DNA from: Cervus elaphus
Lineage: Eukaryota; Chordata; Mammalia; Artiodactyla; Cervidae
NCBI RefSeq assembly: GCF_910594005.1
Contig: NC_057848.1
Coordinates: 55,321,616-55,385,615 of the forward strand
Length of the DNA stretch: 64,000 bases
Direction: 5' to 3'
Below, one piece after another: positions 35,600-48,698 of the stretch. Made by a program: the position numbers and the translations under genes. Position 1 is the first letter of the stretch. Each line of letters opens with the position of its first letter. The notes under the pieces were generated by a model. The model was not told where the DNA came from. It worked only from the letters and a program-made list of their open reading frames with translations, and did not search any database.

Positions 35600-36975
35600 C
35601 GTTTCTAAAGTTCCAGATCTTGCCAGTGGTTTGTTAGCAAGTCAAAGCAGAAACTGACTTTTGGTATTCCAGAGTCTTCTGGAAGACAGCCATATAAGGA
35701 ATTGCTCGATGAACAGTTCCTGGCTCTCTAATCAAGGACAAATCTTCTGCCAGCTGAGATGCAAGATGCTGTGGCAGTAGCAAGCTAACAACAAGGACAA
35801 CGACAACAACAATTTGCCAGGATGATGCAAACCCAGAATGCAGGAGAGGCTGTTTTCTTTGTGGAATGCATCTGGAAGTATGGCTGGTTGTGATTTATCA
35901 TCTGCATTAGATGCTCCACCATGATATCCTATATAGACATTTTATATGGATATCAACTGGGAAAATTTTTATTCAACACTAATTTCATCAAAACCTGTGT
36001 ATCTGATACAGCCAGATTTCATCAACTGAAGGAGAATGAGTATAATATAAACTATTCACTCTAAAGGCATTACTTTATTATCTGAACCTTCTTTGAGCTC
36101 TATTATACAATAGAGTGTGTAACCTAATACTTAGATTGAAAAAAAATGTAGAGTTGGAGATTCAGGCTGAACTGTACCTCCTTGTAAGACCCCTGAAACG
36201 GATCTGAAATGATAAGGGAGTCACTCTTGGAGTATTTATAGACTACTCTTCGTGTTAAAGAACGTAAAGAAGTCCCCCAAAGGCAAAGTGGTCTGCGCAG
36301 GTCCTTTTCCTGCCCTTCCTTCTCAAAAGTCTGCTGCAAAGGCTGTGGTCAGTGCTGTAGGCTGCTCTTTTATCTCCGTAACCTGAGCGCTTCTGCAGAG
36401 CAGGCTCCCTCTCCACATGGCATTCAGTGAATTCCGAGTCAAGTCCAGGCTCGAGTCAGCTGCCTTCATTGTAAGTCTTTTGCAATTCAATGGATGGCTT
36501 GGCCCTTATGCCTTGAGGATTGGAATCTCCTGGACAGGGATAGGATTTCACTTTCCATGTCTACAGCACTTGCACCAAGGTTATTAATATAGTCTATACA
36601 GGGGGATCATATTGACAGCAAGCTCAGATCCACATCATAAAGTCTGTGGCTTGAAGCTAGACTGAGCCGAGCCCCCCAGGAGGAGACTGAGTCACCCTAG
36701 GCATCCAGCCACCCTGGGGAATTTTGAGAGTTCAAAATCCAGTTCAAGTCAATCCTGTCTAGGACACTGCTTCTTTCCTTCTATATCAGCCCCACTCTCC
36801 CAGACGTCCCACCCATGCCTGGAGGTGCATTTCAACACATAAGGAGGAAGAACCTAATTTGGGGAACACCTCAGGTATTACCTCCACTGAGGCATTAAGG
36901 ACTCAGAGTTTTAAATGAATAAATGAATCATAATACAGTGATGTAGCCCAGCCGAAGAATCACTGAGGCCATTGG
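35600..36975. other. Unique upstream sequence, no gene seen
   Basis: No repeat or coding feature recognised. Confidence 0.45.
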
Positions 36976-37220
36976 AGGAGCTGGAAAATGCAGTGGAAGG
37001 AATACACTTTCTGGATTCAGACCAGGATTTGGATCTCCATCTGACTCCTTACTAGCTGTGGCCTCAGGCAAGCAGGGCCTCACTTTTCCCATCAATACAG
37101 TGGGGATAATCAGCTATCTTGTAAAGTATGCATGAGAAAAGAGAGAAAAAATGTACATAAAGCACCTTTTACAGGACCTGGCAGAGAATAAGTACCCAAC
37201 AAATGGTAGCTACTGTTACA
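36976..37220 (+). mobile_element. MIR SINE, near full length
   Basis: Plus strand, in full MIR order from 'gaatacactttctggattca' through 'tactagctgtggcctcaggc' to 'cctggcagagaataagtacc'. Confidence 0.75.
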
Positions 37221-37353
37221 GAAGAGGCCAGAGAGATGGCTAGATGTGTCTTAGTGTCCTCCAGTCATGTGTGACTGTCTGCCTCCACTGTGGACAAGAA
37301 GTCCTCTCCTCAGATAAGACACTGGGTCACTACATATGCTTTACTCTCTCTTT

Positions 37354-37883
37354 TGTTGTTGTTGTTTAGTCACTAGTGAAAGTGAAAGTCACTCAGTTGT
37401 GTCCAACTCTGCGACCCCATGGACTATAGAGTCCATGGCATTCTCCAGGCCAGAATACTGGAATTGGTAGCCTTTCCCTTCTCCAGGGGCCCTTCACAAC
37501 CCAGGGACTGAACCCAGGTGTCCCACCTTGTAGGCAGATTCTCTACCAGCTGAGCCACCAGGGAAGCCCAAGAATACTGGAGTGTGTAGCCAATCCCACC
37601 AGTGGATGTTCCCAACCCAGGAATCCAACCGGGGTCTCCTGCATTGCAGGCACATTCTTTACCAACTGAGCTATCAGGGAAGCCCAGCTAGGTCATGTCT
37701 GACTCTTTGCAACCCAATAGATTGTAGCCTGCTAGGCTCCCCTGTCCATGGGATTTCCCAGGAAAAAATACTGGAGTGGGTTGCCATTCCCTTCTCCAGG
37801 GGACCTTCCCAACCCAGGGATCAAACTCTCGTCTCCTGCCTTGGCAGGCAGAGTCTTTACCACTGGGCCACCTTGGAAGCCCA
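37354..37883 (-). mobile_element. Multimeric Bov-tA SINE (three tRNA heads) inserted as a single unit
   Basis: Three Bov-tA modules on the minus strand, each with the tRNA-derived end: 37354-37568, a shortened 37569-37684 with only part of the BovA body, and 37685-37883. The 3' tail of the whole (TTGTTGTTG... on the plus strand) is only at the left. A single 12-bp direct repeat with one mismatch flanks all three (TACTCTCTCTTT at 37342-37353, TACTCTTTCTTT at 37884-37895), so the array went in as one molecule. Confidence 0.85.
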
Positions 37884-38401
37884 TACTCTTTCTTTCACCT
37901 TCGTGTTTTTAATGATCCAAGTCATTCATGACTGCAAACTCCATGCAAGTTCAAATATTGTAGAAAAAACAAAAATTCTCTTGACTCGCATACAATCCCA
38001 CTGCCTTCCCTCAGGGAAATCGCTGGTTTCAGTTTGTTTTGTAGGTTAAGGGACTTTTTGGTACGCAAGTGATATAAGAATAGACATAAAAAAATACATA
38101 GTGTTGTTTTATGTGGGTTTTTTGTAAAAAACAAAAATGTGTGTTTTGCATGCATGTTTCAGTATTGAAGTATGATATGCATAAAGAAAAGGGAACATAG
38201 ACTAAATGCATAGCTTGAATTTTCACAAACTGAACACACATGTAATCGACATTCATATTGAAAAACATTATCATTGCCCCAGAATCCTCTTTTGTGCCCT
38301 TTTCTAGTCAATAAACTCCCCAAAATGGCAACTATTGTAACATATCAGTGTATATGAGTTTTGCCTGCTTTTGTACTTTATATAAATTGAAGCATACAGT
38401 G

Positions 38402-39022
38402 TATTAGTTTTGTGTGGCTGCTGTCACAAATGACCACAATTTACACAGCTTAAAACAACACAAAACTATCATCTCACAGCTTCTCTAGGTCAAACATCCA
38501 GGCATAGTGTGGCTGGATTCTCTGCTCAGGGCTTCCCATGGATGAAATCAAGGTGTCCACCAGGACTTGGGTCTCATCTGGTGCTGGGTTCGTCTTCGAA
38601 GTTTACCAATTGTTGGTAGAATTGATTTCCTTGTGGTCGTAGGACTGAGGTCCTCATTTTCCTGATGGCTCTCAATTGGGGGTCGTTCTCAGCAGCTAGA
38701 AGCCACTCACATTCCTTGTCACAAGGCTTCTTCCACCTTTAAGGCAGCAGCAGAGAACTTCTTTCATGTCAGTCCCCCTTGTACTTTAACTCTGACTTCC
38801 TCTTCTACCAGCAGTTAAAGAACATCCTCTGCTTTGGAAAAACTCATTTGACCAGGTTGGGCCTCACCTGGATAATCTCCCTATCTTAAGGGTCACTGCT
38901 TTGGGACTGTAAATCTGCAAAATTTCTTTACAGTAGTGCCTAGATTAGTGTTTGAATAACTAGGGACATATTTGTGCCCACTGGGCTCCAGGCATCTCAG
39001 AGGAGATTCTGCCCACCATATG
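38402..39022 (+). mobile_element. Probable solo LTR of the ERVL-MaLR (MLT1-like) type
   Basis: Begins 'tgtattagttttgtgtggct' and ends 'gattctgcccaccatatgca', with the TG...CA ends of an LTR. Internal phrases ('cagcttaaaacaacacaaaa', 'aatcaaggtgtccaccagga') match the old mammalian MaLR-type LTRs as I know them. No internal retroviral sequence follows. Confidence 0.6.
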
Positions 39023-39247
39023 CACTATGTCCTCTTTGATGTCCAGCTTCTTTCACTCAACACTGTGTTTGTAAGGTTCATCCATATTGTGAGGATCAGA
39101 TCTTTTGGTGAACCTGTGTACATACAGAACTAAACACTTTTTGCTATAAGACAGTAAAGTTTTGGACTTTTTGTTACCACAAAATGATCCAGCCTATCCT
39201 AACTGATGCAGCAATCTGAAAGTGGAATTGCTATGACCAAAGGTGAT

Positions 39248-39389
39248 GGAGCTTCCCTGGTGGCTCAGAAGTAAAGAATCCACCTGCAATGTAGGAGACC
39301 CAGGTTCGGTCCCAGGGTCAGGAAGATCCCCTGGAGAAGGGAATGGCTACCCACTCCAGTATTCTTGCCTGGAGAATTCCACAGAGGAG
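39248..39389 (+). mobile_element. Bov-tA SINE, 3'-truncated
   Basis: Plus strand, 'gcttccctggtggctcagaa' head and BovA body ending at 'ggagaattccacagaggag'. The terminal BovA part (gactgagcgac) is missing. GGTGAT at 39242-39247 and 39390-39395 may be the target duplication, which would mean the copy was short at insertion. Confidence 0.88.
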
Positions 39390-39490
39390 GGTGATAGATG
39401 CTGCCATATTGCCCTCCAATAAGGCAACACCCTGGATATTGTACAAGAGCATCTTGCCACATCCTTACTGACAAATGTTATGATAGAAGC

Positions 39491-39634
39491 CTGTGTGTGT
39501 AAATGAATTGTGACCAATCTGAGCTTTATTTTCTATGCCTATAAAATAAGGATTTTACCCTAAGGATCCAGGAGAACAAGCCTAACCCCCCGCCTGTCCA
39601 AACCACTAACATCACCACCAAGGACTGTGCATGT
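39491..39634. other. Short unique stretch
   Basis: Nothing recognised. Confidence 0.4.
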
Positions 39635-39870
39635 CCCTCACTGTGCTATTTTTTATTTCATGGAATTTATCACTCCCAAATATTCCATATATTTACTAAT
39701 TTAGGATTTTACTGTTTGCTTTCTATTTCTACTCACTAGGATATGAGCTTCTGCATGGGGGAGGGGTTGGCAAAATCTCTGTTAGGTTGTTGTTAGATCC
39801 CAGAGGCCTAGAAAATTCCCTGACACACAGCAAGTGCTTATAAATATTGGTTAAATGAACACATTAACTC
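39635..39870 (+). mobile_element. L2-type LINE 3' end
   Basis: Plus strand: 'ttttatttcatggaatttat', 'ctcactaggatatgagcttc', then 'cacagcaagtgcttataaat' and 'attggttaaatgaac', the usual L2 3' order. Confidence 0.65.
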
Positions 39871-40301
39871 AAGATATGAACTTGAGGTTATTATTATCCA
39901 TAATTATAGGTTATTTTACAGTAATAGTCATCATATTTTCCAAATCAACTAGGTCACTGCTTTAAGAAAGTATTTTCTGCATTGAAATGTGGGAAATGAT
40001 TTAACTATGCATTTGTAGCCATTGAATCTACTCTGTCCTTCTTCTACCTCATTTTTTAATTTTACTTTACACAGTTGTCAAGAAATTTTTTAGAATATCC
40101 TAAATTCTTTCTGGTTATGCTTATAAAATTGAGATCACTAAAGAAAAACAGAGATTCATAGATCCTCTCTTCCTAGAGCATTCTACCATACCAAAACAAT
40201 AAATATTTGTCCCTGCGAATTCTGTCCTGAAATATCTTCCCTTCTCACTGCAACTGATCTGTATGCTGCTTTACCTTCAAGGTCGGAATCAGTGAGGGTC
40301 C
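39871..40301. other. Unique upstream sequence, no gene seen
   Basis: AT-rich, nothing recognised. Confidence 0.4.
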
Positions 40302-40536
40302 AGAGCAGAGCTGTCAAAAAGAACTTTCTGCAATGATGGAGATATTCTTCATCTGCTCTCCCCCAAATCATAGCCGGTAGCTACCTGTGGCTTCCGAACC
40401 CTTGAAATGTGGCTACTGTGACTGAGGAATTAATTTGTAATCGAACTCAATAAGGCATTTTTATTCACTTTAATCTTAAGTAATTTAAATGACCACAGGT
40501 GAGTAGTGGCTATCATATTGGACAGTACAGCCCTAG
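40302..40536. mobile_element. hAT-type non-autonomous DNA transposon relic
   Basis: Ends 'cagagctgtcaaaaagaact' and 'tatcatattggacagtacag' are inverted relative to each other (both give CAG-GCTGT-type termini). Internal text ('ctacctgtggcttccgaacc', 'ttgaaatgtggctactgtga') fits an old mammalian MER/Charlie element. The 8-bp flanks are too decayed to prove a target duplication. Confidence 0.6.
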
Positions 40537-42738
40537 AGGAAAGAGATGGAAGAATGGAATCCATTTTTGATCCTTTGATTATGGCAGCCAGAGAGATCCT
40601 GAGACTCAAAGGTGAGAGGAAAAGGTGCCGGGTCCCTTTGTTCACAACTCCTTCCCCCAAGTGATGGAGAAGAAGCAACAGAGTACTCTCACCTTCTCTC
40701 CTCAGATAGAAGAGCTTGGGCGGGGGGACAGAAGGATTCATGCTCTTGTAGTCATTGAACATCACCTTAAGTTGTTCCTTCATGTGGTCATTGGCTTAGG
40801 TTGTGTCGACATCATTGGCTTAGGTTGTGTCGACACAGGCCCAGTGGCTCAAGCTGGAACTCTGAATGTGAAATGGCCATTTGGAGACATGGATTTCCCA
40901 GCTCACACACAGTTCCCCCGGTCACACTATGCTTTGTGCAGCTCACCCTGGGGGCACTGGCAGAGGCCCTCAGTCCATCTGCTGGAAGATTGGACACTTC
41001 AAAGGAGGTGGTAATTACTGAAGCAGGTAATGGATCATAAGGAATTAAAGTCTGGATATGTCACCCAGTAAAGAAAATAACCATAACTAGGGTTTTAAAG
41101 GAGTAAAGAAAAGAATATTACCTACTTTGAGCTACTTCTTGGAGCAGAGGATATTTGGCTCTACTGCGATGTTATGAAATTAATTTGAGGTTGAGAAACT
41201 GTAATATATTACAGCTATCAGTCTCTCTGGATGGTTTTACAATCAACATGTAAGATATGAAAAAAGAAAGATGCCAATAACATATTAATGTGGTATTTGG
41301 TGTTCAATCTTCTTTATGCAGCAGAATATTACAGCTGAGCAAAAAATGATCAAAAATTTGGTTCTCTTTTATACAAAAAAACAGAAGGAGGAAAGTTGAA
41401 CTTTAAATTATCTCATCTGTCTCTTTCCATTGATTGACTCTTCCTCATTAAGATAAATTTCGAGCTAGAATATCATTATCTTTTGAGTTCTCCAAAAAAG
41501 TAGTATGCCTTTCAGCTACCTTGGTTTCTTTCTTTTTCTTTCCTGATTTTTTTCTTTTCCTTTTTTTCCCCCTATATTGGCAGCTTGTAAGGAAGAATCA
41601 TTATCCCGTTCTGTATGTCCCAAATTTCTTATTTGAGTTCTTCTGGAAATGTATGTATGGTTAGCTTAACACCTGACACCCACCTTATAGATGTACCCAA
41701 GCGAAGTCAGACATCTGCCGTGTTGGCACAAGAAGGGTGTGTGACTTCTCTTGGACAGAAGAGAACCCAAACTCAGCTCTACCATAAACTAGTTGTGGGA
41801 CCTTGGGGGAGTCATTTACCCTGATTCTCAGCTTCTTCATCTGTCGAAAGGGAGAGACCAGTGAAGAGGACAGAATGGCTGAGTGAGCTTGCTTTATGAC
41901 TTCTGGCTGGTTCTGACTCGCTTCTTCTGGCAGATACCATGGCTCTGCTCAGTGGCTTATTTCTGTCCCTCTCCAACAACCAACGCTGATGTGATGTGGA
42001 CATTCTTGGTAACTGGTAGATAGCAAGTGCTCACTGGGTGTGAATTCATCCCCCTCTCCTTTCCCACATTCTCAGCCAAGCAGCTAGTGCTGCATGTTCA
42101 TCAGATGCCCCTTGTTCTCCCCCTACCCTTCATTGCCAGGGATAAAATGAAGGGACAAAGCAGGAAGCACTCATGATGACAACATGCTTATGAGGATAAC
42201 AAGGCCCAAATGGACCCTGTGAATAAGTAGAAGAGCAGAAGTTTCTGTTCAGTTGCCTCCTCCTACTCCCTATCCCTAGAACCCTAAGAATCCATCTACT
42301 TCCCTATTTGTGGGCTCAGTATCCTCCCCAAACCCACCCTCAGATCCTTCATTAAACTACAGTGTGGGTGAGCGAGAACTCTCCTGTTCCATGTACATTT
42401 CCACACGGATCAGAATCTCCAGTTAAAATGGATTGTTCTCTGAGTCCAAAATCTTAGGCATAAAGCTGTGGCAGATTATCCTCCATTTCAAAACCCCTTT
42501 CTGGAGTTCTGGAAATAAGGCCATGTCATTACATGCCCACAGGGGTGAGCCAACACCACAAGGCCTTCTTGAACCGCAAAAGGGCCAACTATTTTCCCAG
42601 TGGAGATTGCCCAAGTCATGATCTGCAGGAAAGGAATCTTATTAGGTCCCCATCAGTTTGAACAAGAGGTGGCAGCAGAGAGCAGTTGACCAGAGCCCCA
42701 GGAGCAGAGTAAGTGTGGTTGGATAAAATGGCATGAGA
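40537..42738. other. Upstream sequence with a MIR relic and a 24-bp tandem duplication
   Basis: An exact 24-bp unit is repeated at 40788-40811 and 40812-40835. A plus-strand MIR-like piece lies near 41750-41860 ('actagttgtgggaccttggg'). Pyrimidine-rich sequence occurs at 41520-41572. No gene is recognised, and the frame 40625-41014 spans the duplication and has no known domain. Confidence 0.5.
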
Positions 42739-43498
42739 CTGTTGGTGGGAATGCAAACTAGTACAGCCACTATGGAGAACAGTGTGGAGATTTCTTAAAA
42801 AACTGGAAATAGAACTGCCATATGACCCAGCAATCCCACTTCTGGGTATACACACTGAGGAAACCAGATCTGAAGAGACACGTGCACCCCAATGTTCATC
42901 GCAGCACTGTTTATAATAGCCAGGACATGGAAGCAACCTAGATGCCCATCAGCAGATGAATGGATAAGGAAGCTATGGTACATATACACAATGGAATATT
43001 ACTCAGCCATTAAAAAGAATTCATTTGAATCAGTTCTAATGAGATGGATGAAACTGGAGCCCATTATACAGAGTGAAGTAAGCCAGAAAGATAAACACCA
43101 ATACAGTATACTAACACATATATATGGAATTTAAAAAGATGGTAATGATAACCATATATGCAAAACAGAAAAAGAGACACAGATGTACAGAACAGACTTT
43201 TAGACTCTGTGGGAGAAGGCAAGGGTGGCATGTTCAGAGAGAACAGCATTGAAACAAGTATACTATCAAGGGTGAAACAGATCACCAGCCCAGGTTGGAT
43301 GCATGAGATGGGTGCTCAGGGCTGGTGCACTGGGAAGACCCAGAGGGATGGGATGGAGAGGGAGGTGGGAGGCGGGATCGGGATGGGGAACACATGTAAA
43401 TCCATGGCTGATTCATGTCAATGTATGGCAAAAACCACTACAATATTGTAAAGTAATTAGCCTCCAATGAATAAAAATAAATGAAAAAAAAAAAAAAC
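42739..43498 (+). mobile_element. L1-BT 3' end, 5'-truncated
   Basis: Plus strand from 'tgttggtgggaatgcaaact' through the ORF2 C-terminus (42892-43134, ending 'ILTHIYGI'), 3' UTR and an A tail at 43484-43498. It starts at almost the same consensus point as the plus-strand part of the copy at 10682-12248. I could not fix a convincing target duplication. Confidence 0.92.
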
Positions 43499-45468
43499 AT
43501 GCTGCCGACCAGACCCAGCTCAGGCTTCAGAGTTTTTAGAACATTTCAACATTCTTCTAGGGAGGAACCTAGTTCAGAAGGTCGGTTTTGAGTCTTTGTT
43601 TTTCTGATGGATAGTGAAGATCCCAGTCTCTGGGATCCTTGTCCAATATGTGGTTAAGCAGGTGAGACACCCACCCAGGGAGGGGGGCGGGAAACGGGAG
43701 GCCATGTGATGCTCACTTTCTCAACACCACCAGTTCATGTGCTGCTTCAAACATTGGACATCCTCCCATAACTGCACAGCTTTGCCGAGGCAAAAACATT
43801 CCTGCTCCAGAAATGCATACAGCCTGTGGAATTTTGTGGATAGAAGTTGTTTATTAATAATTCCTTTTTATTGTTATGTTCTCTTAGATTTTACTTGATA
43901 AAATATATTTGTTGAAAGAGGGAATATGTTTTAGGAAAAAAATGAGCATCCAACTGCACCGGCTGCTTCCTCCCCACTTGACGGAGGTTTGGCTCGCTCC
44001 CCTGATTATGAGAAAGGTAGTGGTGAGACGTAGGTTCCGTGCCTGCTGGGATAGTTGGCCTGTAAAAAAAAAATCAGTTCCCTTAAATAGTTTTTTTAAA
44101 AACGTCACGTTTGTTAACTTACTATGTGAACAACCGCATGGAACATAAAATAGATATGATCACAAACAGCGGGCATTTTAGAGAATAATGAAGTCAGTGC
44201 ATCATTTAAATAACAGATTCCTGTGGGTTAATTTAACTTATCTTTATAGCAAAATCACAGCTACCTTCCAAATGGTTCAATCTGCAGTCATCTTAGATGT
44301 ATGGAGCTTTTCACCAGCTTTATAAATAAATTGGATCAAAGCCTCCTATGAGAAAAAGAAAAATAATTTTAAATGATGTTTTTCTCACACACACCCCACC
44401 CCCGCAATGGCATGGCATTATGGCTGATAGCCATGAAAATATTCAGTGTACTGAGTTTTGCTCCATTTCCCATATTAAAACATGTTTGGAAAAGATGTTC
44501 ATTTACTTCTTCCAGCTACCTGGATTAATGAGAGTGCCCAGCCAACCACTCTCTGCTGTTTTAGCTCTGTTATTCTTTTTCCAGAAGGAAAAGACATTTA
44601 AATAATTAGCATGATTTCTCCACATGCTTCTGAAGGGTATGGTGGGCTCACAGGGACACACTCTGTTCTGGCATGCAATATGCAATACAGGTAAAGCATT
44701 TATCTGTAGAAGGAGGTTTCTTCTGGCTAAACGGCACAGTCCTCAAGAGGAGGTGGAAGACAAGCGAGAGAAATGGAAGAGAAGAGGGGAAGAAAGGATG
44801 AGGAGGGATGCAGGAGAAAATTCTTGAGAGTGGAGGAAAGCCCTGGTATTGAACTTTTAATGGACTGAGTTGAAATGCAAAAGCAAATGAGTCATTAATT
44901 ACCCACAAGAGATGAAGTTTTCAACCAGAAGATGCTGAGTCATCTTAAAGGGGTAAGGTTTAGTAATTTGCTCCTCAGTGGAAATGCAGACTCACAAGCA
45001 GGTTGACCTCTGCCACAGAGACATAAAGAAAGTTACAATTCTGCACAAATGAGTTACATGAAATCGTAAATCTGCTTGAAAGGTCTTACTCCCACAAAAT
45101 TTCCAAGTGGTATCAAAATGCTTGCATGACCTTTGGGAGGTTCTTCTTAATCTATAGCTGAACTCTAGGGAATCCTTGTTTCACAATACATTATCAGCTA
45201 CAACATGAAAGGAAGTGTTCCATGGTCAAATACCAGCAGGAAAAGCCGAGTTAAATAAAATAAACAGAGACTTGTAATGGCAAGGCTTCTTCAAGTGTTT
45301 AGTGCTAATTGGCATTGTACACACCTCCCATGGAGGGATATAGCACATTATCATTTCCCATTCTTGTCAGTGAGTGTGTTGTTCACAAATGCCTATTAAT
45401 ATTTCATTGATCTAACATTCCCTTGAGGAAGTTTGGGAACTATGGCTTAATCATCTAAGGTGCTTCCT
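43499..45468. other. Unique upstream sequence, no gene seen
   Basis: No coding or repeat feature recognised. A short A-run lies at 44064-44072. Confidence 0.45.
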
Positions 45469-45478
45469 CAGGTAACTA

Positions 45479-45616
45479 CAGAGAAGGAAATGGCAACCCA
45501 CTCCAGTGTTCTTGCCTACAGAATCCCAGGGACGGGGGAGCCTGGTGGGCTGCTGTCTGCGGGGTCAGACAGAGTCGGACACGACTGAAGCAACTTAGCA
45601 GCAGCAGCAGCAGCAG
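45479..45616 (+). mobile_element. BovA monomer SINE with 10-bp target duplication
   Basis: A single BovA unit starting 'cagagaaggaaatggcaacc' and ending in a (CAG)n tail. CAGGTAACTA flanks it exactly at 45469-45478 and 45617-45626. The first half of a Bov-A2 dimer is missing. Confidence 0.93.
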
Positions 45617-45626
45617 CAGGTAACTA

Positions 45627-47380
45627 GGCCTAGGATACAGAAAGGATGGGAGCCCCTAAAGGATGGACAAAGGAATGCCAAACACAGACTTGCCTTTCTT
45701 CTTAAGTTTGTTCTGGACTGGTCATGGTAGGAACCTACTTCTTAGTTTCTCTGAAGGTGGTGGACCAACCTCTGGGCTGCACATAAATAAAATCTCCTTA
45801 GCTGGTCTAGCTATAAACACAGATTATGTTGGCTGTAGTCCAATACTTCTAGAATGAATTCAGAGGGCTAACAGCTCTCCAAACTACCAGGAGACCCCAG
45901 CCTGATGGCTGAAGACTGAAGCCTGAGTTTGTCATAGCTTGGAGGCATTTCACCAATAATTGATGATTGTTGGGACTGGAGGAAAGGGTAAAAACAGAGC
46001 CAGTGAAAACACTAGAAAGGATTCATCAGTTCTGCAGTAAAGGGACAAGGTTGTTGGTATATTTTATTTTTACCATAAGAATGATGGCCAGGTTCAAGAA
46101 TTTCAAGAGTTCTAGGTGTTGGCTGAGAGATCAAAAGAAGAGTCTTGCCATTTCACATTTCCATGACCTTAAATCACCCACATATTATTTGGAAACTGAC
46201 ATTTACTCCAAAGCCCTTTGATTGTACCTTTCCATGAATGTAGAACATCATGCTTTCCTGGAGCAACTAAGTTTCTGCCAAAATGCCGAAAGATGGGAAG
46301 TTTGGTAATGAGCGTGTTAGGTGAGTGAAATGTAATCTTTCTGTCTTACTTCCGAAGTTCTCTGATGGTTCCCATGTAATTGTCTTTGACATTTAATTGA
46401 AAGCACCATGTTTTTTTTACTAAGCAACCCATTTGAGCCCTTGATGGTCACTTAAGACCTACTTCACTGCCATCTGGCACTCTTCCAAAGCCAAGATTAT
46501 GTAGTAAATGCAAGGTTCAGCTCCGTCTGCTGCAGTCATGTATTGATCTTGTGGTTCTTGAGGGAAATAGTATCTTATTCAGATTTTCAAGTTCTATCTT
46601 ATAATGAAGGTCCTTTGGCTTCCCATGGTTTCATAGCTGTGAAATCAATTATGACTTAAGTAGCACTGACAATATTTTCACAAATATGTTTGTGAAAAGA
46701 AAATTGAAAAATTATTACCTGATGGATGAGAAATGTTTTTGACATTTACAAACAGAAAATGCTTCTCCATATCTCTTCTAAATGATGTCTGATGTTGGCA
46801 TTAGCATTTATGTAGTTCATCCAGTTGTAGAAACCATTGTGTGCTAATTCTTAATAGCAATAAAACCTATTACAATGGGGAATAATAGTCCTTCAAAAGG
46901 CTTTGTTCCAGCCTCCTTCTTCTAGGCCCATCATATCAACTCCATAATAATTTATTTTGCTGTAATTCTGATTCAGCCAAGGCATAATGCTGTGGAGGAA
47001 GACATAATGAGGCGCCTCAAATAAAGGCTGAAGTGGATGGGGGCAACAAACAGGTCTTAGTCAAAAGGTTTGTATTCACTCCAGAAAGGTTTCATGGGCA
47101 AGACTTGAGACTGAAAGGCATAAGCTTTTAAAAGATTTTTGTAATGAGGGCCAACTTTTCTCTTAATTATCCAAAAGCAATTTTGATAAAGAGGTCAACA
47201 AAGTGTAGGGCTTATATTTGGGGTAATCTTAACAGAAAATTCTAGTCTGCCTACCCGTGATGAGACCAGAGGAAAATTTCATCATACCTCAGTACTTTTC
47301 CCCACAGTGGTTGGCATTGGAAGGCTGAAAACAAAAGGGTTCAACATTTCTATAGGTGGAAATGAGTGGATATGTAAGTT
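45627..47380. other. Unique upstream sequence, no gene seen
   Basis: No feature recognised. The frame at 45967-46221 has no known domain. Confidence 0.45.
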
Positions 47381-47870
47381 ACCGACCAGGGTTCTTGGAC
47401 TCCTTAATAAATAGAAATTGACTAGAAGCCAGACAAATTCAGGAAAGGTTTTATTGATGCCCCTACTGTAATAGGAGGGAGCAAGAACAGGTTCCTTTGC
47501 TTCCTCACTCACCAAGGTGGGGCAACCTTGTTCTCACCTTGTTCCCATTTTGTGGGGTGAGCATAGGGGTGTCTAGGGATCAGGCCAGAGGGGTGGCTTA
47601 GGTGGTTTGCCCACCTCTTTGGTGGTATTGTGTGCAGGGGGCATGTGGTATCCTGTTTTTTATCCCAGCTCTTCAAAAGTGAAAATTAAGCTTTTTGGTC
47701 TCTGTATCTTTTTGTCCAGAATTTGCCCCAACTGCACAGGCATACAGTTATTTTTAGTTTCTTTGTATTTTGTTGCTTGAGGAGACATTTGTCCAGGTGC
47801 AAGCATTGCAGCACTGCAGCAAAAGGTCCCAGATCCCAGCCTGTCTGACTTAGGAGCTATCTGTGCATGG
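47380..47870 (-). mobile_element. Possible ruminant LTR relic, antisense
   Basis: Read on the minus strand this has an AATAAA signal (in 'atcaataaaacc', near 47450) followed about 60 bp later by 'caagaaccctggtcggtaac', the arrangement of an R-U5 region. Edges and target duplication are not clear. The call rests on this order only. Confidence 0.4.
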
Positions 47871-48681
47871 AAGAGACCTGAGCAGCAGGATTATACCCAT
47901 GAGGTCAATCAGAAGAGAGGGGTGGTCCCTGCCCACTGAGCTTGCCAGAGCACATCCACACCAGGAAAAGGCAGCAGCAGCTCCAGAGAGAAAGAGACCT
48001 GGGGGTTGTTGCCAAGGGGCCATTTTTTGCTCTGGGTACTAGATGGACAAGGGTCACCTTGCCAAGCTGAGCATTTAGGTGACAGGAGTAGTACATGCAA
48101 AGGAAAGGAACTGTGAAAAAGCATGTTGTGGAAGTACTAAAAGAAGTTTGGGGAGGCTATGGACCAAATAGGTCCCATCGGCAGCCTGGGACCATATTTT
48201 AAAGAGCTTCCTATGCCATACAGAGTTTGCATGTGATTTTGGAGAAAGATACTGCTAGGGCAGAGGACAGTGTATTCATGGGGAAAGGCTGCCAGGATGT
48301 CCTTCTTCCTCTTCTCTCCCTGGGATCCCAATTCACCAATACAGATTAGCTCAAACACCAGCACTGCACAATGTCTCTGAGACTCTCTGACCAATTGCAC
48401 CACTACACACATACACACACACATCTACTCACACGCCACAGAGAATACTTCCTCCTCAATGCTCCCATTTCACCATTTAATTGCTTTCATCCTGGCAACT
48501 AGTAGCATTTAGTGAATGAACTTATATATTATGTCTGCTTCTTCAACTAGAACATGCCATCTGATCAAGAGCAGAAAATGCAGGATGGTTTGGTTTTTTT
48601 TTTTTTTTTTTTTTTTGGTTGGTTGGTTTAAGCACCATCATTCCAGAGACTGGATGCACCCACTTCTCTTTGAATGTGGTT
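47871..48681. other. Unique upstream sequence with a T run
   Basis: A long T run at about 48595-48616 followed by GGTTGGTTGG. No gene recognised. Confidence 0.45.
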
Positions 48682-48698
48682 TCCTCAGGTTGATTTCT

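Larger units (their letters stand above)
37896..39490 (-). mobile_element. Old L1 3' end, antisense, hosting an LTR and a Bov-tA
   Basis: Recognisable antisense L1 3' UTR text near 38215-38400 ('gaattttcacaaactgaaca', then 'gagttttgcctgcttttgta') and 39040-39240 ('aggttcatccatattgtgag', then 'aaagtggaattgctatgacc'), resuming at 39390-39480. Interrupted by 38402-39022 and 39248-39389. Confidence 0.65.
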
